A DNA stretch of 33,703 nucleotides from Amphritea sp. (lineage in GTDB: Bacteria; Pseudomonadota; Gammaproteobacteria; Pseudomonadales; Balneatricaceae), in assembly GCA_025800245.1 (NCBI GenBank), contig JAOXSA010000162.1:1-33703 (forward strand). Reading direction: 5' to 3'. The notes beneath the pieces were generated by a model. The model saw nothing but the letters and a program-made list of their open reading frames with translations. It was not told the origin of the DNA and did no database searches. The translations under genes and the position numbers were made by a program. The number at the start of each line of letters is the position of its first letter. Position 1 is the first letter of the stretch. Positions 24,970 through 33,682 of this stretch are shown one piece after another.

Positions 24970-26100
24970 ATGTATCAGAGTTCTGCGCCGCTAAGGCGTT
25001 TTTTATTGCCACTTTTAACTGCTGCTGTCGCCGTGCTGGTCAGCACGTCTGTGTTCGCATCCGATCGTTTGCAGGCAATGTCTATTCCAAGTACCCGCGC
25101 AACGGAAACGTTGTTGCTGGATATTACTCTTGCCGGAGATCGTGTTGTCACTGCCGGTGATCATGGCGTTATTCTCTATTCTGATGATCAGGGGCGGCAC
25201 TGGCAACAAGCCGATGTCCCCTTCAGCGTTATGCTTACAGCGCTGGATTTCACTTCATCGCAGCAAGGCTGGGCGGCCGGTCATGATGGATTACTTGCCC
25301 GGACTGATAATGGTGGCGAGAGCTGGCTCAGCGTAATGAATGGAGATGATATTAATCAGTTGCGTCTGGCCAGGCTGGAGCAATTGTATGCGCAGATGGA
25401 AGTTCAGGTTGATGCCCAGCCCGATAACGATGAACTGCTGGATCAGCTGGATACTCTTTCTTTCCAGCTTGAGGATGCGCAGATAGCGGTCGAGGATGGA
25501 CCGGCAATACCTTTGCTGGATATCTGGTTTGCTGATGCGCAGACCGGTTATGTGCTGGGCGGATATGGTCTGTTGCTGCGTACTGTCGATGGTGGTCAGA
25601 GTTGGCAATACTGGGGTGATCGGTTGCCTAATCCAGACAGCTTTCACCTCAATTCAATGACCCGTGATCATCAGGGTACCCTTTATATAGCCGGTGAAGC
25701 GGGCCAGATTTTCCGATCTGTCGATCAGGGAATCAGTTGGGAATTGCTGGATTCACCGTATGATGGTTCCTTTTTTGCTGTTGTATCCCAGCAGGATCAG
25801 CTCTATCTGTTGGGACTGCGCGGACACCTGTTTAACAGTGCCAACGGTATTGATTGGCAACAGGTTGGGATAGACACGGATAAAACTCTGACTGCTGCAG
25901 TGCCTTTGACACGGGAAATGCTTTTGTTGGGGCAGGGCGGTGTGCTGCTAACCGGCAGTGAAGATTCCTTCCGGGTTGTTGATAGTGGCGTCAGGCGCAG
26001 CTTCAGTGCCGGGGTCGCGATAGGCAAGCAGTGGCTGTTGGTCGGTGAAAGAGGTATTACGCAGCTGAGTGCTGAGCAACAGGAGGCTGGTCGTGAATAA
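24970..26100 (+). CDS. Exported YCF48-like beta-propeller protein
   Basis: This 376-residue protein starts at an ATG with GGGA 6 nt upstream. The signal peptide ends near VFA (~31). The mature part has repeated Asp-box-like motifs, SDDQGRHW, TDNGGESW, TVDGGQSW and SVDQGISW, typical of the YCF48/Hcf136 beta-propeller. A helical insert (~120-165, LARLEQLYAQMEVQV) interrupts the propeller. YCF48 assists photosystem II assembly in phototrophs; here it is next to an RND transporter gene, a pairing known from non-photosynthetic proteobacteria, so a role as periplasmic partner is more likely. It overlaps the next gene by 8 bp. Confidence 0.88.
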   Translation: MYQSSAPLRRFLLPLLTAAVAVLVSTSVFASDRLQAMSIPSTRATETLLLDITLAGDRVVTAGDHGVILYSDDQGRHWQQADVPFSVMLTALDFTSSQQGWAAGHDGLLARTDNGGESWLSVMNGDDINQLRLARLEQLYAQMEVQVDAQPDNDELLDQLDTLSFQLEDAQIAVEDGPAIPLLDIWFADAQTGYVLGGYGLLLRTVDGGQSWQYWGDRLPNPDSFHLNSMTRDHQGTLYIAGEAGQIFRSVDQGISWELLDSPYDGSFFAVVSQQDQLYLLGLRGHLFNSANGIDWQQVGIDTDKTLTAAVPLTREMLLLGQGGVLLTGSEDSFRVVDSGVRRSFSAGVAIGKQWLLVGERGITQLSAEQQEAGRE

Positions 26101-28489
26101 GTTGTTTCAATTATTACTGACGCCCATTAAAGCCAGTGAAGAATTTGCTGAGCGCTTTTTGTTCCATCGCCGGTTACTGGTGCTGTTCCTGTTTGGTTTA
26201 CTGACTATATTGCTTGGCTGGCAGGCGACTCAGATCCGACCGGATGCCAGCTTCGTGAAAATGATTCCGACCTCTCATCCTTACGTTGAGAACTATCTTT
26301 ATCATCGGGATGATCTGGCCGGGCTGGGTAACAGTGTCAGGGTTGCGGTTGCCGCCCGTGACGGCGATATTTTCACTGCGGAGTATCAGGCAACCCTGCA
26401 GCAGATTACCGATGAGCTGTTTTTTATTCCGGGAGTTGACCGCTCAGCGTTGAAATCGATCTGGACGCCGAATGTACGTTGGACCGAGGTGACCGAGGAA
26501 GGTTTTGTCGGTGGCCCGGTAATCCCGGCAGAGTATGACGGCAGTGCCGAAAGTCTGGAACAGGTGCGTACCAATGTTCTGCGTTCCGGGCAGGTGGGTA
26601 TTCTGGTTGCAAATGACTTCCGCTCCGCCATTGTTCAGGTGCCACTGTTTGATAAGCATCCGGATACCGGTGAAAAACTCAACTATCAGGCTTTGTCTGA
26701 GCAGTTGGAACAGCTGATTCGTGACAAGTATGAAACTGATTCGATCTCTATCCATATCACCGGGTTCGCCAAGGTGGTCGGTGATCTGATCAGCGGGGCT
26801 GCGCAGGTCGCTATCTTCTTCGGCATCGCTTTGCTAGTGACGCTGGTGCTGTTGTTCCTTTATTCGCGCAGTATCACCGGTACGCTGGTGCCGCTGGCCT
26901 GTTCTGTAGTGGCGGTCATCTGGCAGTTGGGACTGTTGCGTTTATTGGGCTACGGACTGGATCCGTATTCCATGCTGGTGCCGTTTCTGGTTTTTGCCAT
27001 CGCAGTCAGTCATGGCGTACAGATCGTCAACACAATCGCGCTGGAGAGTGCCCATGGCGCAGACCGCTGGTTAGCAGCACGCCGGGCATTCCGGGCATTG
27101 TATATTCCGGGCCTGACCGCGCTGCTCTCTGATGGTATTGGTTTCGTTACCCTGATGGTTATCGAAATCCGTGTGATCCAGGATCTGGCCGTCGCCGCGT
27201 CCCTGGGTGTGGCAGTGATTATTCTGACCAACCTGTTTCTGCTACCGGTCATTATGTCACTGGTGGGTATCGGTAAAACTGCTACCGAGCGGGCTCGCCG
27301 TGCCGAGCAGAAAAGTCATTCTCACTGGGAGCTGCTGACCTGGTTTGCCCGGCCAAAAGGTGCGCTGGTGGCGGTTGCGACAGCATCGGTGTTGCTGGCT
27401 ATCGGACTGCAACAGGGGCAGAAACTGCAGATCGGGGATCTGGACACCGGAGCGCCGGAACTGAGACCCGATTCCCGCTATAACCTGGATAACGCTTTTA
27501 TTACCGGTAACTATACAACGTCCAGCGACATATTCGTGGTGATGGTCGAAACGGAGGCGGAGCAGTGCTCCTCATTCACAACTCTGTCTCAGGTGGACCG
27601 CTTTCAGCATTATCTGACTAATATTGCCGGTGTGCAGTCCAGTATCTCACTGGCCGATGTTTCCAAGCGGGTAACCGCCGGTCTCAACGAAGGTAACCTG
27701 AAGTGGCGCAGTGTTAACCGGAATCAGTTGGTGATTAATGCTTCGTTGTCATACGTTCCGGCCGGGCTGATGAATGCATCCTGTTCGCTGCTGCCGGTTA
27801 TCATCTTCCTGGATGACCATAAAGCAGAGACACTACAGGGCGTCACTGCTGCTGTTGCTGATTTTGCTGCTGAATACGATTCCGATGCGATCCGCTTCCA
27901 GATGGCTGCAGGTAATTCCGGTTTTGAGGCCGCGACCAATGAAGTGATCGCCACTGCGCAGTACCAGATGCTGGCCTGGGTATACGGGGTCGTCGGTTTG
28001 CTCTGTCTGCTGACCTTCCGTTCACTGAAAACCCTGATCTGTATTATTACGCCGTTGGCACTGACATCGGTGTTGTGTCAGGCCCTGATGGCGAATCTGG
28101 GAATCGGGGTGAAAGTGGCGACCCTGCCGGTTATAGCGCTCGGGGTCGGGATCGGCGTTGATTACGGTATTTACATCTATTCCAAGCTGAATACCTATCT
28201 GGTGCAGGGAATGCCTCTGACACAGGCTTATCTCAACACCCTTAAAACCACCGGTAAATCGGTGGCATTTACGGGGCTGACACTAGCGATCGGGGTGGTG
28301 CTGTGGGTTTTCTCGCCGATCAAGTTCCAGGCGGATATGGGTATTCTGCTGACCTTTATGTTCCTGTGGAACATGTTAGGGGCGCTGTTGTTGCTGCCTG
28401 CGCTGGCATGCCTGTTGAAATGCGCTGGCCATAAACAGCAGGAAAAACGCGATGCTGAAGCGGTAAAGGAGATGCATGATGCAGTTTGA
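26093..28489 (+). CDS. MMPL/RND superfamily transporter
   Basis: This 798-residue inner-membrane protein has the two-fold RND layout: one N-terminal helix (~30-50), a large periplasmic loop, a helix bundle (~235-400), a second single helix (~420), a second loop and a final bundle (~640-780). Family stretches include GFAKVVGDLISGAA and VIALGVGIGVDYGIYIYSKL, the latter near the proton-relay helix. It resembles hopanoid/lipid-type MMPL transporters more than tripartite drug pumps; no outer-membrane partner is nearby. I chose GTG at 26093, with AGGAGG 6 nt upstream, over an ATG at 26069 deeper in the YCF48 gene. The substrate is unknown. Confidence 0.9.
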   Translation: MNKLFQLLLTPIKASEEFAERFLFHRRLLVLFLFGLLTILLGWQATQIRPDASFVKMIPTSHPYVENYLYHRDDLAGLGNSVRVAVAARDGDIFTAEYQATLQQITDELFFIPGVDRSALKSIWTPNVRWTEVTEEGFVGGPVIPAEYDGSAESLEQVRTNVLRSGQVGILVANDFRSAIVQVPLFDKHPDTGEKLNYQALSEQLEQLIRDKYETDSISIHITGFAKVVGDLISGAAQVAIFFGIALLVTLVLLFLYSRSITGTLVPLACSVVAVIWQLGLLRLLGYGLDPYSMLVPFLVFAIAVSHGVQIVNTIALESAHGADRWLAARRAFRALYIPGLTALLSDGIGFVTLMVIEIRVIQDLAVAASLGVAVIILTNLFLLPVIMSLVGIGKTATERARRAEQKSHSHWELLTWFARPKGALVAVATASVLLAIGLQQGQKLQIGDLDTGAPELRPDSRYNLDNAFITGNYTTSSDIFVVMVETEAEQCSSFTTLSQVDRFQHYLTNIAGVQSSISLADVSKRVTAGLNEGNLKWRSVNRNQLVINASLSYVPAGLMNASCSLLPVIIFLDDHKAETLQGVTAAVADFAAEYDSDAIRFQMAAGNSGFEAATNEVIATAQYQMLAWVYGVVGLLCLLTFRSLKTLICIITPLALTSVLCQALMANLGIGVKVATLPVIALGVGIGVDYGIYIYSKLNTYLVQGMPLTQAYLNTLKTTGKSVAFTGLTLAIGVVLWVFSPIKFQADMGILLTFMFLWNMLGALLLLPALACLLKCAGHKQQEKRDAEAVKEMHDAV

Positions 28490-29315
28490 TAGATCTTTAC
28501 TGGTGATTCTGGATGAGCAGGACGACAGTTTTCTGGCGCTGCGTCGCAGTGAACTGATTGCCCGTCAGCTGCATTGTGGTGTGCGTATCCTGTGGCTGGG
28601 AGACAATCAAACGAAGGCGCTTCAGTTGGAGGAACAGCTCAACTCACGAGGCATTCATGCGGTATCTGACATCTGTGACCCCCGGCAGATGCTCAAGCAG
28701 GTCAGACAGCTGTGGAACTCACAACACTTTGCTTTACTGGTTAAGCGTTGCGATGCGCCCCGGCAGGGCTTTTCTGCTTCCCGGGATAGCCAGTTGCTGC
28801 GCGAGCTCCCCTGTCCGGTGCTGCTGGTGAAACATGATCAGCCCTGGCATGGGCAGTCGACGATGGCTGCTATTAATCCAATGGCAAAAGATCAGCTGCA
28901 CCGTCAGCTGAATATTGATGTGATGTCGTTAGCGGCGCAGATTGTCCGGGCTACAGAAGGACAGTTTGTGGCTGCCAGCGCGGCCCCTTCAGCCATGATG
29001 GGGGCTAATCCTGAAATGCAGTCAGAAGCGTTGATTCAGGAAAGGGTGACGCAGGCTTTGCAAGCGCTGCTGAGCGAATCCGGTTTGTCAGCCGATTCAT
29101 TTGCTGTCGGGGAAGGCCCGGCGGAACACTGGATACCGGTTGCTGCAATCGAAAATAGAGCGGCTCTGGTTGTGATCGGTACAAAAGCCCGGAGCGGTTT
29201 GCAGGGGGCGCTGATCGGAAACACTGCTGAGCGGATATTGCATCGCCTGGATGCTGATGTACTGGTCGTACGGCCCGGATTAGCAGAAGCCGTAATCCCC
29301 ATGGTTACAGAATGA
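28479..29315 (+). CDS. Tandem universal stress protein (UspE-like)
   Basis: This 278-residue protein contains two Usp domains. The N-terminal one (~1-130; LLVILDEQDDSFLALRRSEL ... LPCPVLLVKHD) is divergent. The C-terminal one (~140-275) has VVIGTKARSGLQGALIGNTA and ILHRLDADVLVVRP. The ATP motif G-2X-G-9X-G(S/T) is altered (Ala for the second Gly), so nucleotide binding is uncertain. The ATG at 28479 has AGGAG 7 nt upstream; an ATG at 28476 is possible. It overlaps the end of the RND gene by 11 bp and closes the operon before a terminator. Confidence 0.88.
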   Translation: MQFDRSLLVILDEQDDSFLALRRSELIARQLHCGVRILWLGDNQTKALQLEEQLNSRGIHAVSDICDPRQMLKQVRQLWNSQHFALLVKRCDAPRQGFSASRDSQLLRELPCPVLLVKHDQPWHGQSTMAAINPMAKDQLHRQLNIDVMSLAAQIVRATEGQFVAASAAPSAMMGANPEMQSEALIQERVTQALQALLSESGLSADSFAVGEGPAEHWIPVAAIENRAALVVIGTKARSGLQGALIGNTAERILHRLDADVLVVRPGLAEAVIPMVTE

Positions 29316-29336
29316 TTCTCGCTATTTGAAAGACTG

Positions 29337-29361
29337 AAAGCCCGCATTTGCGGGCTTTTTT
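29337..29361 (+). terminator. Terminator after the YCF48-RND-Usp operon
   Basis: AAAGCCCGCA/TGCGGGCTTT stem with a two-base centre, followed by a run of T, 21 bp after the Usp stop codon. Confidence 0.93.
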
Positions 29362-29492
29362 GTTATTCGTTTTGATGCAGTTATGCTTTTTCAATATGTT
29401 GAATTTATTGGGTTTTTGGTCGTTTTTGGGTGGCGTGATTTATTCTGTCAATAAATGTGGCAGCTTTTGTTATTGGTAAGGTCGGGCCTTTC

Positions 29493-29569
29493 ATAGATCC
29501 TGTTAGCATCAAATAACAATGAGATTTCCCGTACTCAATTGGTAAGCGGGAAGCCGATACAGGATCTAT
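29493..29569 (+). promoter_or_regulatory. Nested inverted-repeat leader before the acyl-CoA dehydrogenase
   Basis: ATAGATCCTGT (29493-29503) and ACAGGATCTAT (29559-29569) are perfect 11-bp inverted partners. A second pair, TTCCCG (29526-29531) and CGGGAA (29547-29552), lies inside them. The outer right arm ends 1 nt before the GAGG ribosome site of the dehydrogenase. In RNA this would form a long branched hairpin next to the ribosome site; in DNA the outer arms could be two operator half-sites. No known riboswitch was recognised. Confidence 0.6.
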
Positions 29570-29580
29570 CGAGGTGCACT

Positions 29581-31380
29581 ATGCCGGAATTTAAAGCCCC
29601 CCTACGTGACATTCAGTTTGTACTGGATGAGGTGCTGGATAACGAACAGCACTATCAGAATCTGCCGGGCTGTGAAGATGCCACTCCGGATATGGTCAGT
29701 GCGATTGTTGAAGAGGGTGCTAAGTTTGCTGAGCGCGTTCTGGCGCCTCTGAATCAGGTGGGTGATCGTGAAGGCTGTCAGTTCAATGATGGTGTGGTCA
29801 CCACCCCTACAGGCTTCAAAGAAGCATATCAGCAGTATGTCGAAGGTGGCTGGCCATCACTGGCCCATGAACCAGAGTGGGGCGGTCAGGGGTTGCCTGA
29901 ATCAGTCGGTCTGGTGATGAGTGAACTGGTAGGTACTGCGAACTGGTCCTGGGGTATGTATCCGGGCCTGAGTCACGGTGCGATGAATACTATCGAAGCG
30001 CACGGTACTGATGACCAGAAACAAACCTATCTGACCAAGTTGGTCAGCGGTGAGTGGACCGGAACTATGTGTCTGACTGAACCGCACTGTGGTACCGATC
30101 TGGGGATGCTGCGGACCAAAGCTGAACCTCAGGCTGATGGCAGCTATCAGATCAGCGGCACTAAGATCTTTATCTCCGCCGGTGAACACGATATGGCAGA
30201 TAATATTGTGCATATCGTACTGGCACGTCTGCCGGATGCGCCTGCCGGTACCAAAGGCATCTCTCTGTTTATTGTCCCTAAATTCATGCCTGCTGCAGAT
30301 GGCGCTGCGGGTGAACGCAATACGGTTAGTTGTGGTTCTATCGAACATAAGATGGGTATTCACGGTAACGCGACCTGCGTGATGAACTTTGATAATGCCA
30401 CCGGCTACCTGATCGGACCTGAGAATAAAGGTCTGAACTGCATGTTTACCTTTATGAACACCGCCCGTCTGGGGACGGCGATGCAGGGGCTGGCGCACAC
30501 TGAATGGGGTTATCAGAATTCACTGACCTACGCCCGTGAGCGTCTGCAGATGCGTGCCCTGACGGGCCCTGCGTGCCCTGAAAAAGCAGCGGATCCGATT
30601 ATTGTGCACCCGGATGTGCGCCGGATGCTGCTGACTCAGAAGGCTTTTGCTGAGGGTGGCCGGGCATTGATCTACTACTGTGCGCAGTTGGTGGATAAGG
30701 TCAAACTGTCGGATGACGAGGATGTTCGCAAAGAGGCTGATACCCGGTTGGCATTCCTGACACCTATCGCTAAAGCATTCCTGACCGAGACCGGATTTGA
30801 GTCCGCTAACCTGGGCCTGCAGGTCTTCGGTGGTCATGGCTTTATCAGCGAGTGGGGCATGGAACAGAACGTTCGTGATAGCCGCATCTCGATGCTGTAC
30901 GAAGGTACTACCGGTATTCAGGCGCTCGACCTGCTGGGCCGTAAGGTACTGATGACGCAGGGCGAATCCCTGAAGTCATTCACCAAAGTTGTGCATAAGT
31001 TCTGTCAGGCTGAAGCAGATAATGCTGCACTGAACGAGTTTGTCGCACCGCTGGCTGAACTGAATAAGGAGTGGGGCGAGCTGACCATGCAGATCGGCAT
31101 GAAAGCGATGCAGAACCGTGATGAAGTGGGTGCAGCCTCGGTGGATTACCTGATGTACTCCGGTTATGCCGTGCTGGCCTATCTGTGGGCTCGTATGGCG
31201 CTGACTGCGCAGCAGAAACTGGCCAGTGGAGAAGGTGACAGCGCCTTCTATGAAGCCAAACTGCATACCGCACGATTCTACTTCCAGCGCCTGCTACCGC
31301 GCACCCGTGCTCTGGCGGTGACCGTGCAGTCCGGTGCTGAAAACCTGATGGATCTGCCTGAAACCAGTTTTTCTAACTGA
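29581..31380 (+). CDS. Acyl-CoA dehydrogenase, ~600-residue C-terminal-extended type
   Basis: This 599-residue protein starts MPEFKAPLRDIQFVLDEV, with GAGG 6 nt upstream. The N-terminal helical and middle beta domains carry MCLTEPHCGTDLGMLRTKA and the flavin-proximal GSYQISGTKIFISAG. The C-terminal domain has QVFGGHGFISEWGMEQNVRDSRI and YEGTTGIQALDLLGRK. The last ~120 residues are the extra domain of this subfamily, which includes DmdC-like and pseudomonad long-chain enzymes. It introduces the alpha-beta double bond into acyl-CoA using FAD. SCP2 and fadD genes follow, so fatty acyl-CoA is the likeliest substrate; chain length is unknown. Confidence 0.94.
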   Translation: MPEFKAPLRDIQFVLDEVLDNEQHYQNLPGCEDATPDMVSAIVEEGAKFAERVLAPLNQVGDREGCQFNDGVVTTPTGFKEAYQQYVEGGWPSLAHEPEWGGQGLPESVGLVMSELVGTANWSWGMYPGLSHGAMNTIEAHGTDDQKQTYLTKLVSGEWTGTMCLTEPHCGTDLGMLRTKAEPQADGSYQISGTKIFISAGEHDMADNIVHIVLARLPDAPAGTKGISLFIVPKFMPAADGAAGERNTVSCGSIEHKMGIHGNATCVMNFDNATGYLIGPENKGLNCMFTFMNTARLGTAMQGLAHTEWGYQNSLTYARERLQMRALTGPACPEKAADPIIVHPDVRRMLLTQKAFAEGGRALIYYCAQLVDKVKLSDDEDVRKEADTRLAFLTPIAKAFLTETGFESANLGLQVFGGHGFISEWGMEQNVRDSRISMLYEGTTGIQALDLLGRKVLMTQGESLKSFTKVVHKFCQAEADNAALNEFVAPLAELNKEWGELTMQIGMKAMQNRDEVGAASVDYLMYSGYAVLAYLWARMALTAQQKLASGEGDSAFYEAKLHTARFYFQRLLPRTRALAVTVQSGAENLMDLPETSFSN

Positions 31381-31525
31381 GTAGTTAAGACTGGTTATGG
31401 TAGCTAAAACATTACTCAGAAGCCGTGCCGGTCAGCGTGTGCTGGCCGGTGCCCTTAAACTGAACAGCAAAGTGCGCGGCACAGCTGGTAGCCGCGAAAC
31501 AACAAGTACAACAGGAGAACACACA

Positions 31526-31843
31526 ATGGCCGATATTCAGGCGATGTATGAAATCATGGCAGGTCGCTTTAACCCATCCGCAGCGTCTGGTCTGGAAGCG
31601 GTATTCCAGTACAAACTGGATGACGGAGCTGTCTTCTATGCTGCTGTGAACGATGGTAGCTGCAGTGTGGAAAGCGGTGAGCATGATGATCCATCGGTTA
31701 CCCTGATGATGGACAGTCAGACCTTCGAAGAGGTACTGACCGGCGAAACCAACGGTATGCAGGCGTTTATGTCCGGTCGTATCAAAGCGGAAGGCGACAT
31801 CATGCTGGCGACCCGCCTGGAAGCGCTGTTCCCGATCAGCTGA
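31526..31843 (+). CDS. SCP2 sterol-binding domain protein
   Basis: This 105-residue protein starts MADIQAMYEIMAGRF, with AGGAG 8 nt upstream. It is a single SCP2 lipid-binding fold: AVFQYKLDDGAVFYAAVNDG, DDPSVTLMMDSQTFEEVLTGE and AFMSGRIKAEGDIMLATRLE are family-like. Bacterial members bind fatty acyl or other lipid ligands in the cytoplasm. The frame is also open back to an ATG at 31397, which would add 43 residues rich in Lys and Arg (MVAKTLLRSRAGQRVL) but has a poor ribosome site. It lies between the acyl-CoA dehydrogenase and fadD, suggesting a lipid carrier role. Confidence 0.88.
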   Translation: MADIQAMYEIMAGRFNPSAASGLEAVFQYKLDDGAVFYAAVNDGSCSVESGEHDDPSVTLMMDSQTFEEVLTGETNGMQAFMSGRIKAEGDIMLATRLEALFPIS

Positions 31844-31862
31844 TTGTTGAACGATTCAGCGG

Positions 31863-31898
31863 TACAGCCCGATATCCTTCCCTCCCGGATGGGCTGTA
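31863..31898 (+). terminator. Hairpin between the SCP2 gene and fadD
   Basis: TACAGCCC and GGGCTGTA form a perfect 8-bp outer stem, with an inner ATCC/GGAT stem directly attached to the right arm. No T tract follows, so it may be a partial terminator, an attenuator or a stability element. It separates fadD from the upstream genes. Confidence 0.45.
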
Positions 31899-32005
31899 TT
31901 GCTGTATAACGTAGACATTTGCCCGCTAAGGCTTATGCTGAAGGCAGATGCAAGTGCAAGTTTTTTGTCATCCTGCATAACAATAACACCAGACAGGATC
32001 TGATG

Positions 32006-33670
32006 ATGGATCAAAGAAATCCTCCCGGCTGGATTCCCGAAGAACTGAATCCGCACGGTTATAAGAATCTCAATGATGTGCTGGCACGCACAGCCCGCGA
32101 CTATAGTGAGAAGCCTGCGTTCAGCAGTTTCGGCAATGCGATGAGCTTTGCTGATCTGGATCGGTTGTCGGACGCATTTGCTGTGTACCTGCAGCAGGAA
32201 ACTGACCTGCAGCCTGGCGACAGAATAGCGGTTCAGTTACCCAATCTTAATCAGTACCCGGTGGTGTTGTTCGGCGCTTTTAAAGCCGGGCTGGTGGTGG
32301 TGAATACCAATCCGTTGTATACCCCTCGGGAACTGGAGCACCAGTTTAATGACTCTGGCGCTAAAGCGCTGGTGGTCTATAAAGGTGTGGCGGACAATGT
32401 CGACAAAATCATCGCCAATACCTCTATCCGTTATGTCTTTACCACTCAGATAGCCGACCTGCATCCTCCGGTTAAACGCTGGCTGATCAATTCAGTGGTG
32501 AAGTATGTCAAAAAGATGGAGCCGAAGTTTAATCTGCCGCAGGCGGTTGAGCTGCGCAGTGCGCTGAACAGTAAAACCGGTCAGAAACCAAAACCGGTTG
32601 AGATTCAGAGCCATAATCTGGCGGTACTGCAATACACCGGTGGTACCACCGGGGTTTCTAAAGGGGCGATGCTGACCCACGCGAACCTGATTTCTAATTT
32701 CCTGCAGGCGATCAAGCTGATCTCCGGTGCCGAAAAAGGCTGGCAGGAAACTATTATGGCCCCTCTGCCGCTGTACCATATCTACTCCTTTACCGTGTCG
32801 ATGGTGGTGCTGGAAGCTGGTGGTTGCAGCGTACTGATTGCTAACCCACGTGATCTTGATGGTTTCGTCAAAGAGATGAAAAAGCACACCACCACCGCTT
32901 TTGTGGGGCTGAATACTCTGTTTGTCGCGCTATGTAATCATAAAGATATCGGCTCGGTGGATTTCAGTCAGTTAAAGCTGACATTGTCTGGCGGTATGGC
33001 GCTGACTCATGATGCCTCTGAAACCTGGAAAAAGACCACTGGCTGCGAAATTCTGGAAGCCTATGGTCTGTCCGAGACCTCTCCTGCCGTCACGGCGAAT
33101 CTACCATGGGATGTCCGTGTTGGTACTATCGGTAAACCACTTGCAGACACAGAAGTCCGGGTGATTGGTACTGACGGTCAGCCCGTCGCTGAAGGCGAGA
33201 CCGGTGAGCTCTGCGTCAAAGGTCCGCAGGTGATGCTGGGGTACTGGCAGCGGGAACAGGCGACTGACAGTTGCTTCACCGATGATGGATTCTTCATCAC
33301 AGGTGATATGGCGGTGTGGGAAGATGATGGCTATCTTCGTATTGTTGACCGTGCCAAGGACATGATCAATGTCTCCGGTTTTAACGTCTATCCCAATGAG
33401 ATCGAAGATGTGGTGTCCTCGCATCCGGAAGTGATTGAGTGTGCCGCCATTGGTGTGCCGGATCAGCACAGTGGTGAGGCGGTTAAAGTGTTCGTGGTCA
33501 CCAGTACTGTTATCGGTTCCGACGAGATACGCCATTGGTGTAAAGAGCGACTGACACCTTACAAAGTGCCAAAACAGGTTGAGTTTACGGACGAACTGCC
33601 CAAATCCAATGTGGGTAAGGTGCTGCGCCGAATGCTGCGGCCGGAAGCCAAGCAGGAAAACGCTGCCTGA
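32006..33670 (+). CDS. fadD: Long-chain fatty-acid--CoA ligase FadD
   Basis: This 554-residue adenylate-forming enzyme is close to E. coli FadD in length. The P-loop-like ATP motif is YTGGTTGVSKGAMLTH (~210-226), the acyl-AMP motif YGLSETSP (~350), and the hinge/CoA region GFFITGDMAV ... VDRAKDMINVSGFNVYPN. The C-terminal catalytic Lys region is PKSNVGKVLRR. Shared FadD stretches include NPLYTPRELEHQ and GELCVKGPQVMLGYWQR. It activates fatty acids at the inner membrane with ATP and CoA, feeding the dehydrogenase upstream. The ATG at 32006 has AGGA 7 nt upstream; an ATG at 32003 is equally in frame. Confidence 0.95.
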   Translation: MDQRNPPGWIPEELNPHGYKNLNDVLARTARDYSEKPAFSSFGNAMSFADLDRLSDAFAVYLQQETDLQPGDRIAVQLPNLNQYPVVLFGAFKAGLVVVNTNPLYTPRELEHQFNDSGAKALVVYKGVADNVDKIIANTSIRYVFTTQIADLHPPVKRWLINSVVKYVKKMEPKFNLPQAVELRSALNSKTGQKPKPVEIQSHNLAVLQYTGGTTGVSKGAMLTHANLISNFLQAIKLISGAEKGWQETIMAPLPLYHIYSFTVSMVVLEAGGCSVLIANPRDLDGFVKEMKKHTTTAFVGLNTLFVALCNHKDIGSVDFSQLKLTLSGGMALTHDASETWKKTTGCEILEAYGLSETSPAVTANLPWDVRVGTIGKPLADTEVRVIGTDGQPVAEGETGELCVKGPQVMLGYWQREQATDSCFTDDGFFITGDMAVWEDDGYLRIVDRAKDMINVSGFNVYPNEIEDVVSSHPEVIECAAIGVPDQHSGEAVKVFVVTSTVIGSDEIRHWCKERLTPYKVPKQVEFTDELPKSNVGKVLRRMLRPEAKQENAA

Positions 33671-33682
33671 GCGGAGAGCGCG

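Noticed and set aside
29581-33670. A DMSP demethylation (dmd) cluster
   Set aside because: The dehydrogenase subfamily includes DmdC, but the ligase is clearly FadD and no dmdA or dmdD gene is present.
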